Part shown: positions 7,985-20,282 of the stretch, piece after piece
How the letters are laid out: each line of letters begins with the position of its first letter
Numbering within the stretch: position 1 is the first letter of the stretch
Source of the DNA: Plasmodiophora brassicae
Taxonomy: Eukaryota > Endomyxa: Phytomyxea > Phytomyxea > Plasmodiophorida
DNA: 64,000 bases
Reading direction: 5' to 3'
Assembly (NCBI GenBank): GCA_036867785.1
Contig: CP145424.1
Span: 372,001-436,000, forward strand
Made by a program: the position numbers and the translations under genes
The notes under the pieces: model-generated
Told to the model about the DNA's origin: nothing
Database searches by the model: none
What the model saw: the letters and a program-made list of their open reading frames with translations, nothing else

Positions 7985-10900
7985 ATGTCGTCCGGCGTCG
8001 GATGGCGGGACGCGCTGAGCGGCAGCGGGCGATGGGGCGACGAGCAGATGGTGGCGGTGAACCAGCGCCACCTGATCGACAAGATCCTGGCGCGCTACTC
8101 GACGGAGCACACGCTGTTCCGGGAGATGGCCCAGAACGCGGACGATGCGGGCGCGGGTCGCCTGGTCGTGGAGTTCCGGACGGTGGCCGACCAGGACGAC
8201 GAGGAGCCAGGGGCGAAACTGCCGCAGCAGCAGGCGTCGTCGTCGTCGTCGTCGCGCTGGGGTTTGCTGAACTATATCCTCAAGCAGGCCATGCCGTCCG
8301 CGTTTCAGGCGTCGTCCGCTGAGCAGCCGGCTGTAATGTGCGACCACGTCAGCATTAGGAACGATGGCGCCCCGTTCAGTGACCAGGATTGGCGTCGCGT
8401 GAAGAGCATTGCCGAGGGGAACCCTGATGAATCCAAGGTTGATATGGCGATGTGCGCCCATTGATTCCTGACCGATAACGACGACCGTGTAGGTCGGATT
8501 CTTTGGCGTTGGGTTCTACTCGGTGTTCTCGCTGACTGAGAGCCCTGCCATCAAATCAGGGTCTCAAGCTATCGTTTTTCGATGGAAAGGCGACCAGCTG
8601 TACGTCTGCCGTGCCGACGGTCTGGAACCTGACGTGGCGGACGGCAGATCGTGGACGACAGTCGACGTCCCATATCGAACACCGCAGCCTGTGCCACAAG
8701 AAGCGCAATTTACCGGGTTCCTTGCCCACTGCCTTTGCTTCACACGGCACATGTCGTCCATTACGATGAAGGTCGATGGGCAAGATCGGATTACGATGCG
8801 TCGTACCGGTCAGCTGTCGCCCATCGACATTCCCAAGAGCATGCAATCCATGCCGTTGCGACTGTTTACGGTGACATCCATCGCTGTGGGCGAGAAAGCG
8901 TTCGACCTCGATCTCCCGCAACACGACCATGTCGGTTTGATCCACGTCACCGCTCATCTGGAGGTCACCGTGCCCGCTGCGCTGTCGGATGCCATCATGA
9001 GAATCACGAAGAAGCTCCCTGCTAAGAACGTGGGCATCCAGCTCCTGCTGCCAGCAGGGGATTACTCTGGGCACCTGCTGAAGGAGGTGGCTCCTGTTAC
9101 TCCCGGGGCCGGACGCGTCTTCATCGGATTCGTTACCCATCAGTCAACGGGTTCTTCGTGTCACGTCTCGGCGCCTCTGATCCCCACTGTCGAGCGGGAA
9201 ACCATTGACCTCGCCGATCGAGTTCTCGCCGCATGGAACCGCGACCTATTGTTCTCATGCGGTCAGGTCCAGCGCGTCGTCCACGATTGGCGCTGTCGGT
9301 CTGGCCAACCTGCCGATGCTGCGACATCGATGGCATCAATGGCCCGTACTGCAACGTCCCCGCTTGCTGACGTCGGGAAACTTCTGTCTTACGGGTTCTT
9401 CAGCTTTTCATCCGCTCCTCTCGTGTGGACTGTCCAGCGCGGCCCCGTTCCTGCCAATCAAGCACGATTGCCGCATCTGGGCATCGAGGCCCATATTGCG
9501 CAGGACAGTCGATCGACGGCTGTGGTTCCTCCTGAACACTGGCCTACGGACGGGCTAGGGAAGCTGATTGCCGATACAGCGGTACCTGCCTCCATCGACA
9601 AGTTTCTTGACGAGCTACTTCAGCGCGGGCTTCTCCAACGGCTGAGTCTGGACGATCTGAGGAACGACGTCCGGGATCGCCAGCTCGAAGTCGACGAGTT
9701 AGTCGCCCTTCTGAAGTGGTTGTTCAAGCTCCATTCCAAGACCAAGGGCAGAGGCGCACTGACCAGACAGCAGCGTGATGTCCTGAACGCTATCCACCTT
9801 CGTATGCCCAAAATAATGTCCCAGGAAGGACCCACCACCGGCGATGCTGTCGACCATGCGGTCGTTTCTGTATCGTCGTTTGAGAATTTCTCGTTGCTCA
9901 AGCCGTTTCTTTCCGGCCCGGAACGCTTCCGAATGAAGGCGACGTTGCCATCCCTCGTTGCCTGTGAATTCAGTGCTCGCGATCTCGGTCTATGGCTTCC
10001 AGCGTTGTCTCCCGTTGCATTCGTCAAGCATGCCGCACAAGTCTGCGAGAACGACGGGACGAACGGCGGCGCTGACGGATTCGTTGACGTCCTGGCGCAG
10101 TGTTGGACGAGCATGACGCCGGAACAACGCGCGGAGACCACCGCTGCTCTTGCCACAGTGCACTGTATTCCGTCCAGCATCAACATCCTGCTCCCGCCGA
10201 CCGATCTCTACATTGACGAGCGCGCAACAGGAGGGTTCGCCGACCTGCCGACGGTTGCCGGTGGCATCGTTGGCACCACTGGCGCTGTTCGTCGCATCCT
10301 GCTTCACATTGGCGTCCGCGATCACATCAACCCGGCTGTCATCTTCGAACGTTTCGATGACATCGCATGGCCCGCCCACCAGCTGATTGGCTATCTAACA
10401 CGTATGCAATCGCAATTGTCGCCTGACGAATTGTCACGCCTGCAGGCGACTCGTTTCCTGCCAGCACAGCTACAAGACCCCAAGCGATTCTTTGCCCCCG
10501 CCGAACTTGTCGTACCCTGGAACCGTTCGATCGTTGATGTTGGCAGCCCAAAGATCCCAGTCGCTGCGTTCTCTGAAGCGGTTAATGAAACGAGCAACGA
10601 GGGCAGGTTCCTGGTTCGCCTGGGAATGAGACAGCATCCCTCGCTTGCGGTTCTGCTGTCCGCCTTGTCTGATGTCAGTTTGGCACCGAAGCAACGCGAT
10701 CATGGGATTACGTACCTGCTTGACAACCTGACCGGGGCGTACGCTCGCAGATCGGCAACGAGCGAAGACGCGTTCGACCTGGCGAATCCAGCAACCCGCG
10801 TCAAGTTCCTCCCGACTGCTGACTCGACCACCACCGACGTTGTTGCTGCACCGGTGGAATGCTTTGAGAGTCCAGCGGCAGCGTTACTGGGCTTCCCAGT

Positions 10901-12953
10901 TCTGCACGAGCGATGGACGCAACACGCGAGAAGATTGCTTGTTCCTGAAGCGCCGCCGTCACATGCGATCCTGTTGGCCCTACGTGAAGCGAAATTTGAC
11001 CGCGCGCATGCTGATCAAATCTTCTGCTTTCTGTGGGCAATGTTCGAGAAGCGCCGCTTTTCGGCCGCCGATCTGAAGACAATCTCGTCACTGCCCATCA
11101 TTCCCGTTGAGAACACGCAGGAACTCCAATTGGCTCACAAGGTGTACTTGGCGCCGACGGACAATGATGACCAGACGTTCGGGCGTTTCTCGTCCCTGTT
11201 CACCTACGTCCGCTTCTCGCCGATGGCGTCCGCCTTCCTCCGGGAGATCGGTGTTCGCGATTCGCCAACGGCGAACCAGCTGGCGTTGAAGATTGCCGCA
11301 AACGCTACCGCTGGTGGTCGACAGTTGGAAACCTTGGGCCCCGATCAGTACCTTCAGCTGCTACGGTTCTTGGCCGTGCAATGGGATCAGCTTCACGGCG
11401 ACGTCAGGGCGCGGATGGCATCGACGCCATGCCTGCTTGGCATTTCGCCGTCCGGTGCGTCCGATGGTCGGACAACGTACGTCGTCGCCAACGCCGGTAA
11501 CATCGTCCTGATCGACAACACCATGCTGGCCGAATCGTTCGAAACGCTGAGTGCCCCTCGGGACGACCTTCTGGAATCGCTCTACGAAAACCTTGGCTCG
11601 CAGTGGCTCTCCCACGTAGGTTCCGGGCTCAATTGAAACCATCCTCGTCAGCTCACACGTTTGGCAGGCCGTGGCCGAACAATGCGAACCAGGGTCGATC
11701 ATCGCAAACGCTGCTGACATGGCCGATGAGTTATTGCAACGGATCAAGGAGCGCCTTCCCGTGATCCTGTACCGCAAGAAGGACCTCGAGTTGCGGCCCC
11801 TGGCCGTACGTCTCGGCGACGAGCTCGAAGTCGTCATCGTTGCGACTATCCAGCGGCGCCTGACGTTCCGCTCTCTGGTCAAAGCCCTGCCGACGACCGC
11901 CTGCTTCGCGTCGTCGAAATTCTCCCTGTTCGTCACGCCCAAGTTCGACTTCTTCGACATCGGCACGGCGCTGTCCGGCTTCATATTCCAGAAGAGCACC
12001 ATGGCCGACTCGCTGCTCTGCGCCACCATTCTCGAGGCGTCTCTGCAATCGCTGCGAGCGAAAGGGTTCCCCGTCGATCGTCTGATTGCCAAACGCCCGG
12101 ACATGCCTGGACGCCGACAAGCTCCCGCTCCCACGGCCGGGCAGGAATCCGAACGATCCATGACCTCTCAGGCACCGAACGAAACACAGCCGTCCGACGA
12201 TGTGACGCGTTCGCAGGACGCAGGACGTCGTCAGATGAACCCGTTCCGGAAGCTCAAAAAGCTTCTCAAGGCGTCTGAACAGGTCCCGAGCGAGGCTGTG
12301 CCGGCGCCGCCGCCGACGACGCAGATCAACCGGAAGTTCATGTCGTTCCAGGACGAGGTCGACCGGTTCCTCGGCGGCCTTCGTCGGAACACGCCTCTGG
12401 ACGCGTCCATTGCCGAGTCGATTCCGTTCCGGGAGGGGTGCCCTGAGCCCTCCCAGCCGATCAACCTGGTGCTGGCACCCGGCGTCACGTTCTCGAACCT
12501 GCCCGTGTACTGCCATCCGGACCAGAGCGGGCATCTCCTCCGCCCCGATGTCCAGGACTGTGCCGGCGACCTCGCCCAGATCGTGATCGCGCTCGCCGCC
12601 GGCGTGTTCGACCTCGAGCGCCTGACCATGACCCTGTTCTGGGATTCCTCGTCCCGGCTGATCGCGTTCAATCGCAACGGCGCAATCAGTTTCAACATTG
12701 TCCAGCATTTCTCGTTGTCCCCGTACGACGGTGATCGCCGGACGCCGTTCGTATACGTAAGCAGGGGCGCGTTGTTCACGTTCTCGTCGTTCCCGTTCCT
12801 GACCTTCGTGTCTGTCAGTGGCTGGGCGTCATGGTGCACGAGCTGGCGCATAACGCTGTCGGGCCGCACAACAAGGAGTTCGCCGACGCCTGCAATACTC
12901 TCTGGCAGCATTTCTTTCGCCGCGCGACGACGTTCATCGACGCGATACGATAA
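7985..12953 (+). CDS. Large HSP90-like ATPase protein (DUF3684/sacsin-related) with C-terminal HExxH
   Basis: Four exons (7985-8437, 8493-11615, 11668-12756, 12819-12953) total 4,800 nt, 1,599 residues, close to fungal DUF3684 proteins. Residues 20-170 form a Bergerat (GHKL) nucleotide fold: REMAQNADDAGAG (N box), IRNDGAPFSD, and GFFGVGFYSVFSLTESP (G2-type glycine loop). This start is shared with sacsin and plant NO VEIN proteins, which act as chaperone-like ATPases. A long region without clear motifs follows. The last exon encodes VMVHELAHN, a HExxH zinc-peptidase signature, near the C-terminus, where DUF3684 proteins carry a similar block. ATP-driven protein handling is an inference from the family. 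Introns are 55, 52 and 62 bp. The first donor (AAG|GTTGAT) is weak but needed for the conserved GFFGVGF join. Confidence 0.85.
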
Positions 12954-12999
12954 AGCGGGCTATTGTATCGTTGGGACCCGTGTTGGTAGGCGCCTGCAA

Positions 13000-13612
13000 T
13001 CAGGTTGACGCCGTGACCTTGTCCAACGCGACCTGGACGCTCTGCTCCGGCCTGACGCCGACCTGGACGTCCTCGATGACGCCGCCCTGGCCGATCACGA
13101 CATGCGACCGCGTGATGCTGGCCGGGGGCTTGTGCGCGCCGAGCGCCTTGATCAGCGCGCGCTCCTTGTCCGTCAGCAGCGTGTACCCGAGGTTGTGCTT
13201 CGCCTTCCATCTCGCCTGCGTCGTCGGCGAATCCGCCGACCTGGGTGGACGGGTCAGACCGACGACGCCACGACAGGACGACCCGTTTGCTTTACAATCC
13301 GAACACAGTGTAGCCGGCCCGCGCCCAATCGTCGGCGTGATCGCGGAACCCGCACGCCTGGCGCGTACAGCCGGGCGTGTTCGCCCGCGGGTACAAGAAG
13401 ATCACGATCGGCCCGTCCGACGTCAGCGACGTCGTCGACACGACGTCGCCCGCGTCGGTCACCAGATCGATCGCCGGCACCCGATCGCCTATCGACAGCG
13501 CCGCTCCCGTCGGGCGCCTGCCGCCACGTTCCGCCTGGCGCTTCGCGATGGTCTTCGCGGGCGCCGCAGCGCCATCGCCGTTGGCGGGCGCCGCCGCGTT
13601 CCGTTTCGTCAT
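13000..13612 (-). CDS. Peroxiredoxin Q/BCP-type thiol peroxidase
   Basis: PrxQ/BCP enzymes reduce hydroperoxides through a peroxidatic cysteine recycled by a resolving cysteine five residues later. Two exons (13612-13296 and 13240-13000 on the minus strand, intron 55 bp) total 558 nt, 185 residues. The core reads SIGDRVPAIDL, then FLYPRANTPGCTRQACGFRD, which holds both the TPGCT peroxidatic Cys and the ACGFRD resolving Cys of the atypical 2-Cys subtype. The Arg that positions the substrate is probably in the C-terminal exon (HKPPASITRSHVVIG). About 40 basic, Ala-rich residues precede the domain. They could target the nucleus, as in yeast Dot5, or an organelle. Its stop lies 46 bp from the stop of the convergent gene. 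Confidence 0.92.
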
Positions 13613-13659
13613 TGGCGAACCGCGCACCCACCCCGGCGATCGTGTATTGTGCCGCCCGC

Positions 13660-16600
13660 TCACTTCTGCTTGTCGCGGTGCGCCGTCACCATGAACACGT
13701 ACGCGACGACGCGGTAGGCGATGCCCAGCGCGACCATCACCAGCATGTCGTTCGCGAACGCGTCCAGGTCGTACCTGCGACGGTCAGGCGTCGGTGCGAA
13801 CGATGCGGACGGGATCGAGCGCACCCGTATTTTCTGGCCTCGCTGGCGAGGTTGTAGACGCCTTCGTAGGTGTTCAGCGTCAGCGCGACTGCAACAATGG
13901 CCGAGTCAGCGGACGGGGTGGGCGTGTTCGGCGCGCCACAGAGCGTCGTGCGTACACTGCGCTTCCGCCATCCAGCGGTTCGGGCCGAGGTCGAATGCCC
14001 ACTCGAAGCCGGCGTCCCGAGCGCGGTTGAGCGTGACCAGGAACCCGCAGTTGAACGCCATGACGGACGTGGTGACGACGGACACGAGGGCCATGTTCCC
14101 GCGGCTGGTGATCATCGAGATGCAGGCCGAGATTCCGCTAGCAGGCGTCGCTGTCAGAGGGCGGCGGCGCACCGGCGAACGTCGAACGCGGCACTGAACT
14201 AGACGCAGTAGACGTTGAGCAGGATCATGAGGTACTGGAGGCCGACGGCGAACGTGGGCCTGGCCAGCACGTAGTAGATCGCGGTGAAGTGTGCCGCCGA
14301 CAGCACGATCCGCCAGAGGACGCTGATCGACGTGCCCTGTCGGCCGGTGAGCGCATCGCCCTGGGCCGTACGGGTGGACGTCGCGTCGCCTACCACGTAG
14401 TAGGCGGACGGCGACTGCCCCGACGCCGTTTCCCTCCAGTACACAGGCAGGTCTTCGCCGAACACGTTGACGCCGGACGGGGCGGCGGATAACGCCACCG
14501 ACATGCCGGCCAGCATGCCGTCTGCCACGATCGAAAACGTTAGGGCGGTGGGTCGCGCGTGCGGTCCCCCTCCCTCGGTGCGTTATTACACATGGCGATC
14601 AGCCAGCCGTCGGGTTGCAGGGAGATCAGCGCGTACGGCTCCAACGTCAGGCCGTAGAACGATTCCACGTTGCCCGTCACCGCGTTGCCCATGAGGAACC
14701 CGGCCAGGAACGCGCAGAACAACTGTGGGGCGAAACGCAGGGTTGGGTCCCGACCCTGGGGAGGCGCTGCCGGCGCCAGCACCGACCTCGAGTTGCAGCG
14801 AGGTCAGCTCTCGAGACTGCTTCAGGAGGCTCCGGTTGTGGCAGTGGAACGCCTGCTGGAGCCACGTCGCGCCGCGCCTGGCGGCAACGCTGCGCATGGC
14901 CTTGTTGGTGGGCCCGCCACCTGACTCAGTGGTGGTGGTCGTCGACAGGTCCACGTGGACGGTCGAGCCCGACGACACCCACTGGCTGGCGAGGTCCACC
15001 GGGACCTCGCGATCGGGATCGGCTCTCTGCCCTCGGCCGGACACGATGTCCATGAGGACGTCGGCCGGGTTCGCCTCGCTGTCGAACCGGAACCCCAGGG
15101 ACGTGAAGTAATCCTTCGCCCTGGCGATCGGCCCGAAGTAGGCGGTGCGCCCGCCGGGCGCCAGCAGCAGGACGTCGTCGAAGCGCTCGAAGATCTCGAT
15201 CCGCGGTTGGTGGATGATCGAGACGACGGTGACGCCCAGCTTGGAGACGGCCTGCAGGATGTCGACCACGTCCAGGGAAGCGGTGGCATCCAGCCCGCTG
15301 GGGTGGGCCCGTCAGAACCTCGCCCAGCTGGTGCTACCCCCGAATGAGCACATCGCCTACCTTGTGGGCTCGTCGAGGAACAGTGCCAGGGGCGCTGCGT
15401 CGATCACACCGGTCAGCGTCCAGTGGGTGACGCGCCAAACGGGCTTCGTGTACCGGCAACGAGCTCCAGGGCGATGTTGACCCGCTTCCGCTGGCCGCCG
15501 CTGATCCCCCGCGTCACTTCATCGCCGATGCGGGTGTGGGCGACCGACGACAGGCTGCAGCCGACCCTTCGGTCAGACCCCCATGACGTCGTCGTCCAGA
15601 CCGAAACCCATACTTTAACGCGCGCAGCAGGTTGTCGACGTGGGCGGCAACCTTGGACGCCGGCCAGGAGCTCGGTAGGCGCATACGGGCGGAATGCAGG
15701 ACCGCCTCCCGAACCGTCAGCACGCGCAGCATCGTGTCGTCCTGGGGCGAACGTCGATCGGCAAGCGACCCCCTGCATCGCTGTCGTCGACGCGTCGTAC
15801 CTGGGGGACGAACCCGATCAGGTTGCGGTAGTTGTGGATCTCGTCGACCTCGTCGTTGATCCTGAGCGCCCCGCCCGTCCGCTGCACCTTCCCCATGAGC
15901 ACGTTCATGAACGTCGTCTCTACGTGGCGCGCTGCTCAGGGGCCGTCGCACGCGACGTCAGGGACGGGGCGGCATCGTACTTCCGGCGCCGGAGCCGCCC
16001 ATGATGGCGGTCATGTGGCCTGCGCGAATGCCACCGGTGACGCCGCCCAGGACGACCTTCCCGGTCGGCAGCGCCAGGGTCAGGTTGTCGAACGCAAAGT
16101 GCATTCGCAGGCGCTCGTCGCCGTTGAACCCGTCGCGGAACGCTTGCACGAGGACGCTGACCTCCTCGAACGTGCTGGTCGTCGCCCGGGCGGCGTCGGC
16201 CCCAGCGGCAATCGTCGCCGTCGCCGCTCTCACCTGTGTGGGCCGCGTCCCCGAGTACTTGTCAGCTGCTGCCGTTCGTGCATTTAACCGCCCGAACCTG
16301 CTCGAACGGGAGCATTCCGCATCCTTACGTGTCGTCTTGGGCCGACGGCGACGCCCGCGCCCCTGGAGGAACGTCGGCGTCGCGGCGTCGATCCAGCTGG
16401 CGCCGTCCCGGCGCCTCTCGTACACCGACTGGCAGTAGAAGACGATGCAGAGCAAGACGTCGGCCAGAAGCACGATGAGGAGCGTGCCGAAATGCGTCTC
16501 GGTGATGGTCCCTGTGGGGCACGACGACATGAACTGGCAGGGCGTGGGTTGCGTCGTCCCGGTGACGCAATAGTGGCCCTCGGGGCACGGGTGGATCGTT

Positions 16601-17131
16601 GACGGCGTGGGGCAGTAGAACCCTGGCAGGGACGTCGGTTACGTGTTCGGCACCGTCACCTGGGATCAGCGCACGCGACGACCCGACCTGCAGGGCAGAG
16701 CGCGGGCTCAAACCGGCCTTGAGGCTGTGGGGCCAGTGAGTCAGTTGCTGATGATGTGGTGCCAAGGTTCCGGGGGGCGGCGCCCTGACCAGGCAAGGGC
16801 TTCCGCCAGCTAATCGGTTCATGAAGCATTCGGGACTCGGCGGGCACAGCAGCATGACCTGGTCGACAACGTACGGGCAGAAGTACCCTGGGCGTCTGTC
16901 AGAGCACGGCAAGGAATCCCGGGTCCGCCGACCTGGATCGCATGGGCGATAGGATGGGACCAGCGGCACTCCCACCGACGCATTCGGCTGATAGTAACAG
17001 CCGAAGCCGACCCCTGGTGGAATCGGCGGGAGGTCGGCCAGCGCCGGCACTTGCCAGGGTTGCCCTAGTATGGGGCTGGGCGACTCGAACACGTTGCCCG
17101 CGTATCCGGTGCCTTTCCGCTTGCCTCCCAT
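13660..17131 (-). CDS. ABCG half-transporter with Cys-rich ectodomain (plant ABCG24/28-like)
   Basis: The order is ectodomain, membrane helix, ATPase, membrane domain, as in plant ABCG24/28. The ectodomain has GYFCPYVV, FYCPTPSTIHPCPEGHYC and SSCPTGT, followed by a helix (FGTLLIVLLADVLLCIVFYC). The ATPase is complete once short introns are removed: Walker A MGGSGAGKTT (split by an intron near 15.96 kb), signature ISGGQRKRVN, Walker B ALFLDEPTSGLDA, and H-loop IIHQPR. The membrane domain includes FGEDLPVYWRETASG and ends with DMLVMVALGIAYRVVAYVF before a stop at 13662-13660. I see at least nine introns of about 50-70 bp. The first exon is uncertain: the ATG at 17131 is the best I can offer and no signal peptide is clear there. 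Substrates are unknown; family members move lipids, sterols or xenobiotics. Confidence 0.85.
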
Positions 17132-17727
17132 TGCGCCGACTGGCGCCTGCCAGGTACGATCACGCGGCCGTCGACCTGTTATTATACGATCCTCCTGTGA
17201 CCTGCACGCCGCTAGACGTCCATCACCATCGACCCAGGTGGTACGCTGTTGCTGTGGTACAAGGCACCCGGTACAGTGCCACTGGGTGTAGGTGGGCGTC
17301 AACAGCGAACGCCGCCACTTGGTTCGTACGTCGCCGCGTGAAGTCCGACGTTGGACCCGTACCGGGGCACAACGCACGTCCCCCTTCCCCCGTCAGCAAG
17401 GGCCGATAAACATACCATCGCGCAAACGTTGTCAGGTGTGCGGGCATGCAGTCGGGGCCGGGCCGGCACATGTCCGCAGTTGCCCCTTGACCGCGCCGCC
17501 ACCTGCACCAGGAGCGGCGGCGCCCTGCTGCAGCCCGGACACGCGGGGTTCCGATCCGGGCGCCCGCGGCGCTGGTCCTGCGCAGAAAACGCGCATGTTG
17601 CGAGACGGCGCGGGCTGCTGGGCGCCGTCAGTGGCGGCGCGGGGCACGAGGCGCGTAGCGCGCGGCGCCGCGATTTTTGGGACCCGCATTGGCAGTGTCG
17701 CGACGATGATCGGCACGTGGACGGGTG
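17132..17727. other. Divergent intergenic region with no clear gene
   Basis: This roughly 600-bp, GC-rich stretch separates the 5' ends of the ABCG and Yak1-like genes. It has open frames on both strands, but they are Arg/Ala/Pro-rich with no recognisable motif. The missing first exon of the ABCG gene and promoters for both genes probably lie here. Confidence 0.4.
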
Positions 17728-17778
17728 ATGGGGCCGTGGCGCGAGCCGCGTGAACCGCGCGCACCGACGACGATTCCT

Positions 17779-20104
17779 ATGGGGGTCGACGTTGCCGATG
17801 ACGTCATTTCCGCCCCCGTTGTCAAGCGCGTCAATGCGGGGGCGGCCGGCGCGGCGCCGGCCGCCGATGGCGTCGCCGCGATAGGCGAGGCGGGGACAGC
17901 GTTTGGCGCGTTCGTCAGACGGGGCCAGGCGCCGGCGAGGTAGTCGCGCGTCCCGGTCCGATCGGTCCGCGTGTGTCGCTCAGTCGCATCGTGCAGACGG
18001 GGGTGGCGACGCACGACGCCGCTGCTTCGGGCGACGCGAGGCCTAGTGCCGCTGTACTCGAAGGTGTACCCGGCGTTCCGGTATAATCGGTCGACGAACC
18101 CGCGTCGCATGCTGACGAAGCCGCACGTCCCGGCCGGGAACAATGGGTTCGATAACGACGCGTCCGACCTGATCCTGTGCGTCAACGACGTCCTCCACTC
18201 CGAGAACGAATTGTACGGCGAAACCGTCGATGATGTCGCATGTGACGCGCCCCGCCTGACCGTCGTGATCCGTGCCAGCCCCGTCCGTCGATTCCGCGTC
18301 ATCGATCTCGTCGGTCAGGGGACGTTCGGTCAAGTGGTCAGGTGCGAGGACCTTACGACCCATGCGACGGTCGCCATCAAGGTCATCAAGAACCGCCCCG
18401 CCTACTATAATCAGGTAGACGCCGCTCGTTGACGCCGGCCCGGTCGCTGAGATCGTCTCCCAGGCGTTCATGGAGATCCGCATCCTGAAGCTGCTGAACG
18501 ATCAGTGCGATCCCAACGATGACCATCATATCGTGCGCCTGCTCGACAATTTTATGTTCAAGAACCACCTGTGCCTGGCGTTCGAAGTGCTGAGCATGAC
18601 GCTGTACGACGTCATCAAGCTACAGAACCATCGCGGCGTCGCCATCGCGATGATCCGCGTGTTCGTGTCGCAACTCCTTGAGACGCTGACGCTGCTTCGG
18701 CACCATCGCATCATTCACTGCGACCTGAAACCGGAGAACATCCTGCTCCGGCACGGCAATTCGTCCACCATCAAGGTGATCGACTTTGGCAGTGCGTGCT
18801 TCGAATTCCAGACGGTCTACTCGTACATCCAGTCGCGATTCTACCGCGCTCCTGAGATCCTGCTCGGGCTGCCCTATCAATCGGCGATCGATATCTGGTC
18901 CCTCGGATGCATCGCCGCCGAGCTCTTCCTCGGCCTGCCGTTGTTTCCTGGCAGCGACGAGCAGGACCAGGTCCGGAGGATCGTCGAAGTCTGTGGGGCG
19001 CCCCCTCCCGCCATGTTACGATCCGGGGCCCACTCCCCCCGGTATTTCGCTGACGACATGGAGTTGCACCCGGCGATCAAGAAGGCCACTGAGGGGGCGA
19101 CCCGCTACTTCCCGGGCGTGTCCCTGGAGGACATCGTCCGGTCGCACGAGCGTCCCCGGGAAGACGACGACGACGACACGACGCTCGACTGCTTCATCGA
19201 CTTCCTGTCCGGCATGCTTCGTATTGACCCGCACATGCGATGGACCCCGGCGCAAGCGGCCGGGCACCCTTTCGTCACCGGTGCGGCGTACTCTGGCCCT
19301 TACATTCCGTCGCGACCGGGCACCCACTCGTTCCCCATGCGGAGCGCACCGCAGCGAATCGTCACCCCACACGCGCAGTGGACCCATAACCGTGCCGAGG
19401 GTCATCAGCACCCGCCCATCTATTCGTACGCCGGCCATCGCGTCGGCGGCGGTTGTGTCGGCTCCGCGTCCGGCGTCGCCGATCGTCGCCACGTGACGGA
19501 TTTCCTGTTGGCGTCCTCGGTCTCCAAGACGCCGGCCTACATGCCCGGGCGCCCGCCGTTGCAACAGCAGTACCCGATGCAACCGCACCAGCAGTTCCCA
19601 CAGCTTTCGGCTGGGTTCGCGCAGATGGCACTCAGCGCCGGTGGAGGGATGGCTCGCAGGCACTCGTCGTCAGCGGTCCCGACGAACTATGTTCGCCTGT
19701 CAGCGGCGCCGGGCCGCGCTGGCATCCACCGACACAACAACGGCAACCCGACCAGCAACAGCCGCAGTCACAACAACAACAACAACGGCAACCCGACCAG
19801 CAACAATCGCAGTCGAGCGTCGTCCGTCGCGTCGACGACGGCGTCCTGGCAGCCGCCACAGCCGTCGCCGTCGTTCCACAGCCCGCTCATATCGCCGGGG
19901 GCGGCCAGCATGGCCGACTGGGACCCGTTCTTCAACGCCGACCTGTCGGGCGGGTCGACCCCTGTGGACGGGTCCGGGTGCTACATCAGCAATGGCAGCA
20001 AGACGATCGCGCCGCCCCCGACGAGGCAGCGACGATCGAGTATGCCCTCGCCTAATCCCGGGCCGCGAAAGCCCTCCGTCCCGTATAGCAACCCGTGGAT
20101 ATAG
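17779..20104 (+). CDS. DYRK-family protein kinase, Yak1-like
   Basis: DYRK kinases autophosphorylate an activation-loop tyrosine and then phosphorylate Ser/Thr; Yak1 acts in growth and stress control. Exons 17779-17939, 17997-18414 and 18464-20104 total 2,220 nt, 739 residues; an ATG at 17728 would add 17. A conserved pre-kinase segment (NPRRMLTKP, then LILCVNDVLHSE) leads into DLVGQGTFGQVV, the AIKVIKN lysine, IIHCDLKPENILL, VIDFGSACFE and the DYRK-type loop TVYSYIQSRFYRAPE (YxY). All catalytic residues are present. The C-terminal 250 residues are low-complexity, with Gln/Pro tracts and a duplicated GNPTSN.RS unit around a run of five Asn. Introns are 57 and 49 bp. The TAG stop precedes an A/T-rich tail. 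Confidence 0.93.
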
Positions 20105-20252
20105 CCCTCGGGCGGTACACCTATTTATTGTCCCGATACGTGCTCTCTCGTGCCCCTACCGCCATCCATAGGTAATAAACCCATACAAGTGTAATACCAT
20201 TAGAGTTCGTCGACCGGCCTGGATGGAATATCGACACGGGTTTCGGGACACA

Positions 20253-20271
20253 CCCCCCCCCCCCCCCCCCC
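20253..20271. repeat. 19-base poly(C) tract
   Basis: An uninterrupted run of C lies 11 bp past the 3' end of the CWC21-like gene and about 150 bp past the kinase stop. A similar run of G occurs at about 63.08 kb. Length in the assembly may be unreliable. Confidence 0.9.
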
Positions 20272-20282
20272 AATGACGACGG

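Noticed and set aside
14586-15480. Several long frames on both strands across the ABC ATPase
   Set aside because: They are alternative-frame shadows of ABCG exons; the true frame alone yields Walker A, signature and Walker B motifs after removing short introns.
19453-20055. A plus-strand frame in a second register over the kinase tail
   Set aside because: It overlaps the low-complexity C-terminus of the Yak1-like kinase, whose own frame is continuous with the catalytic domain.
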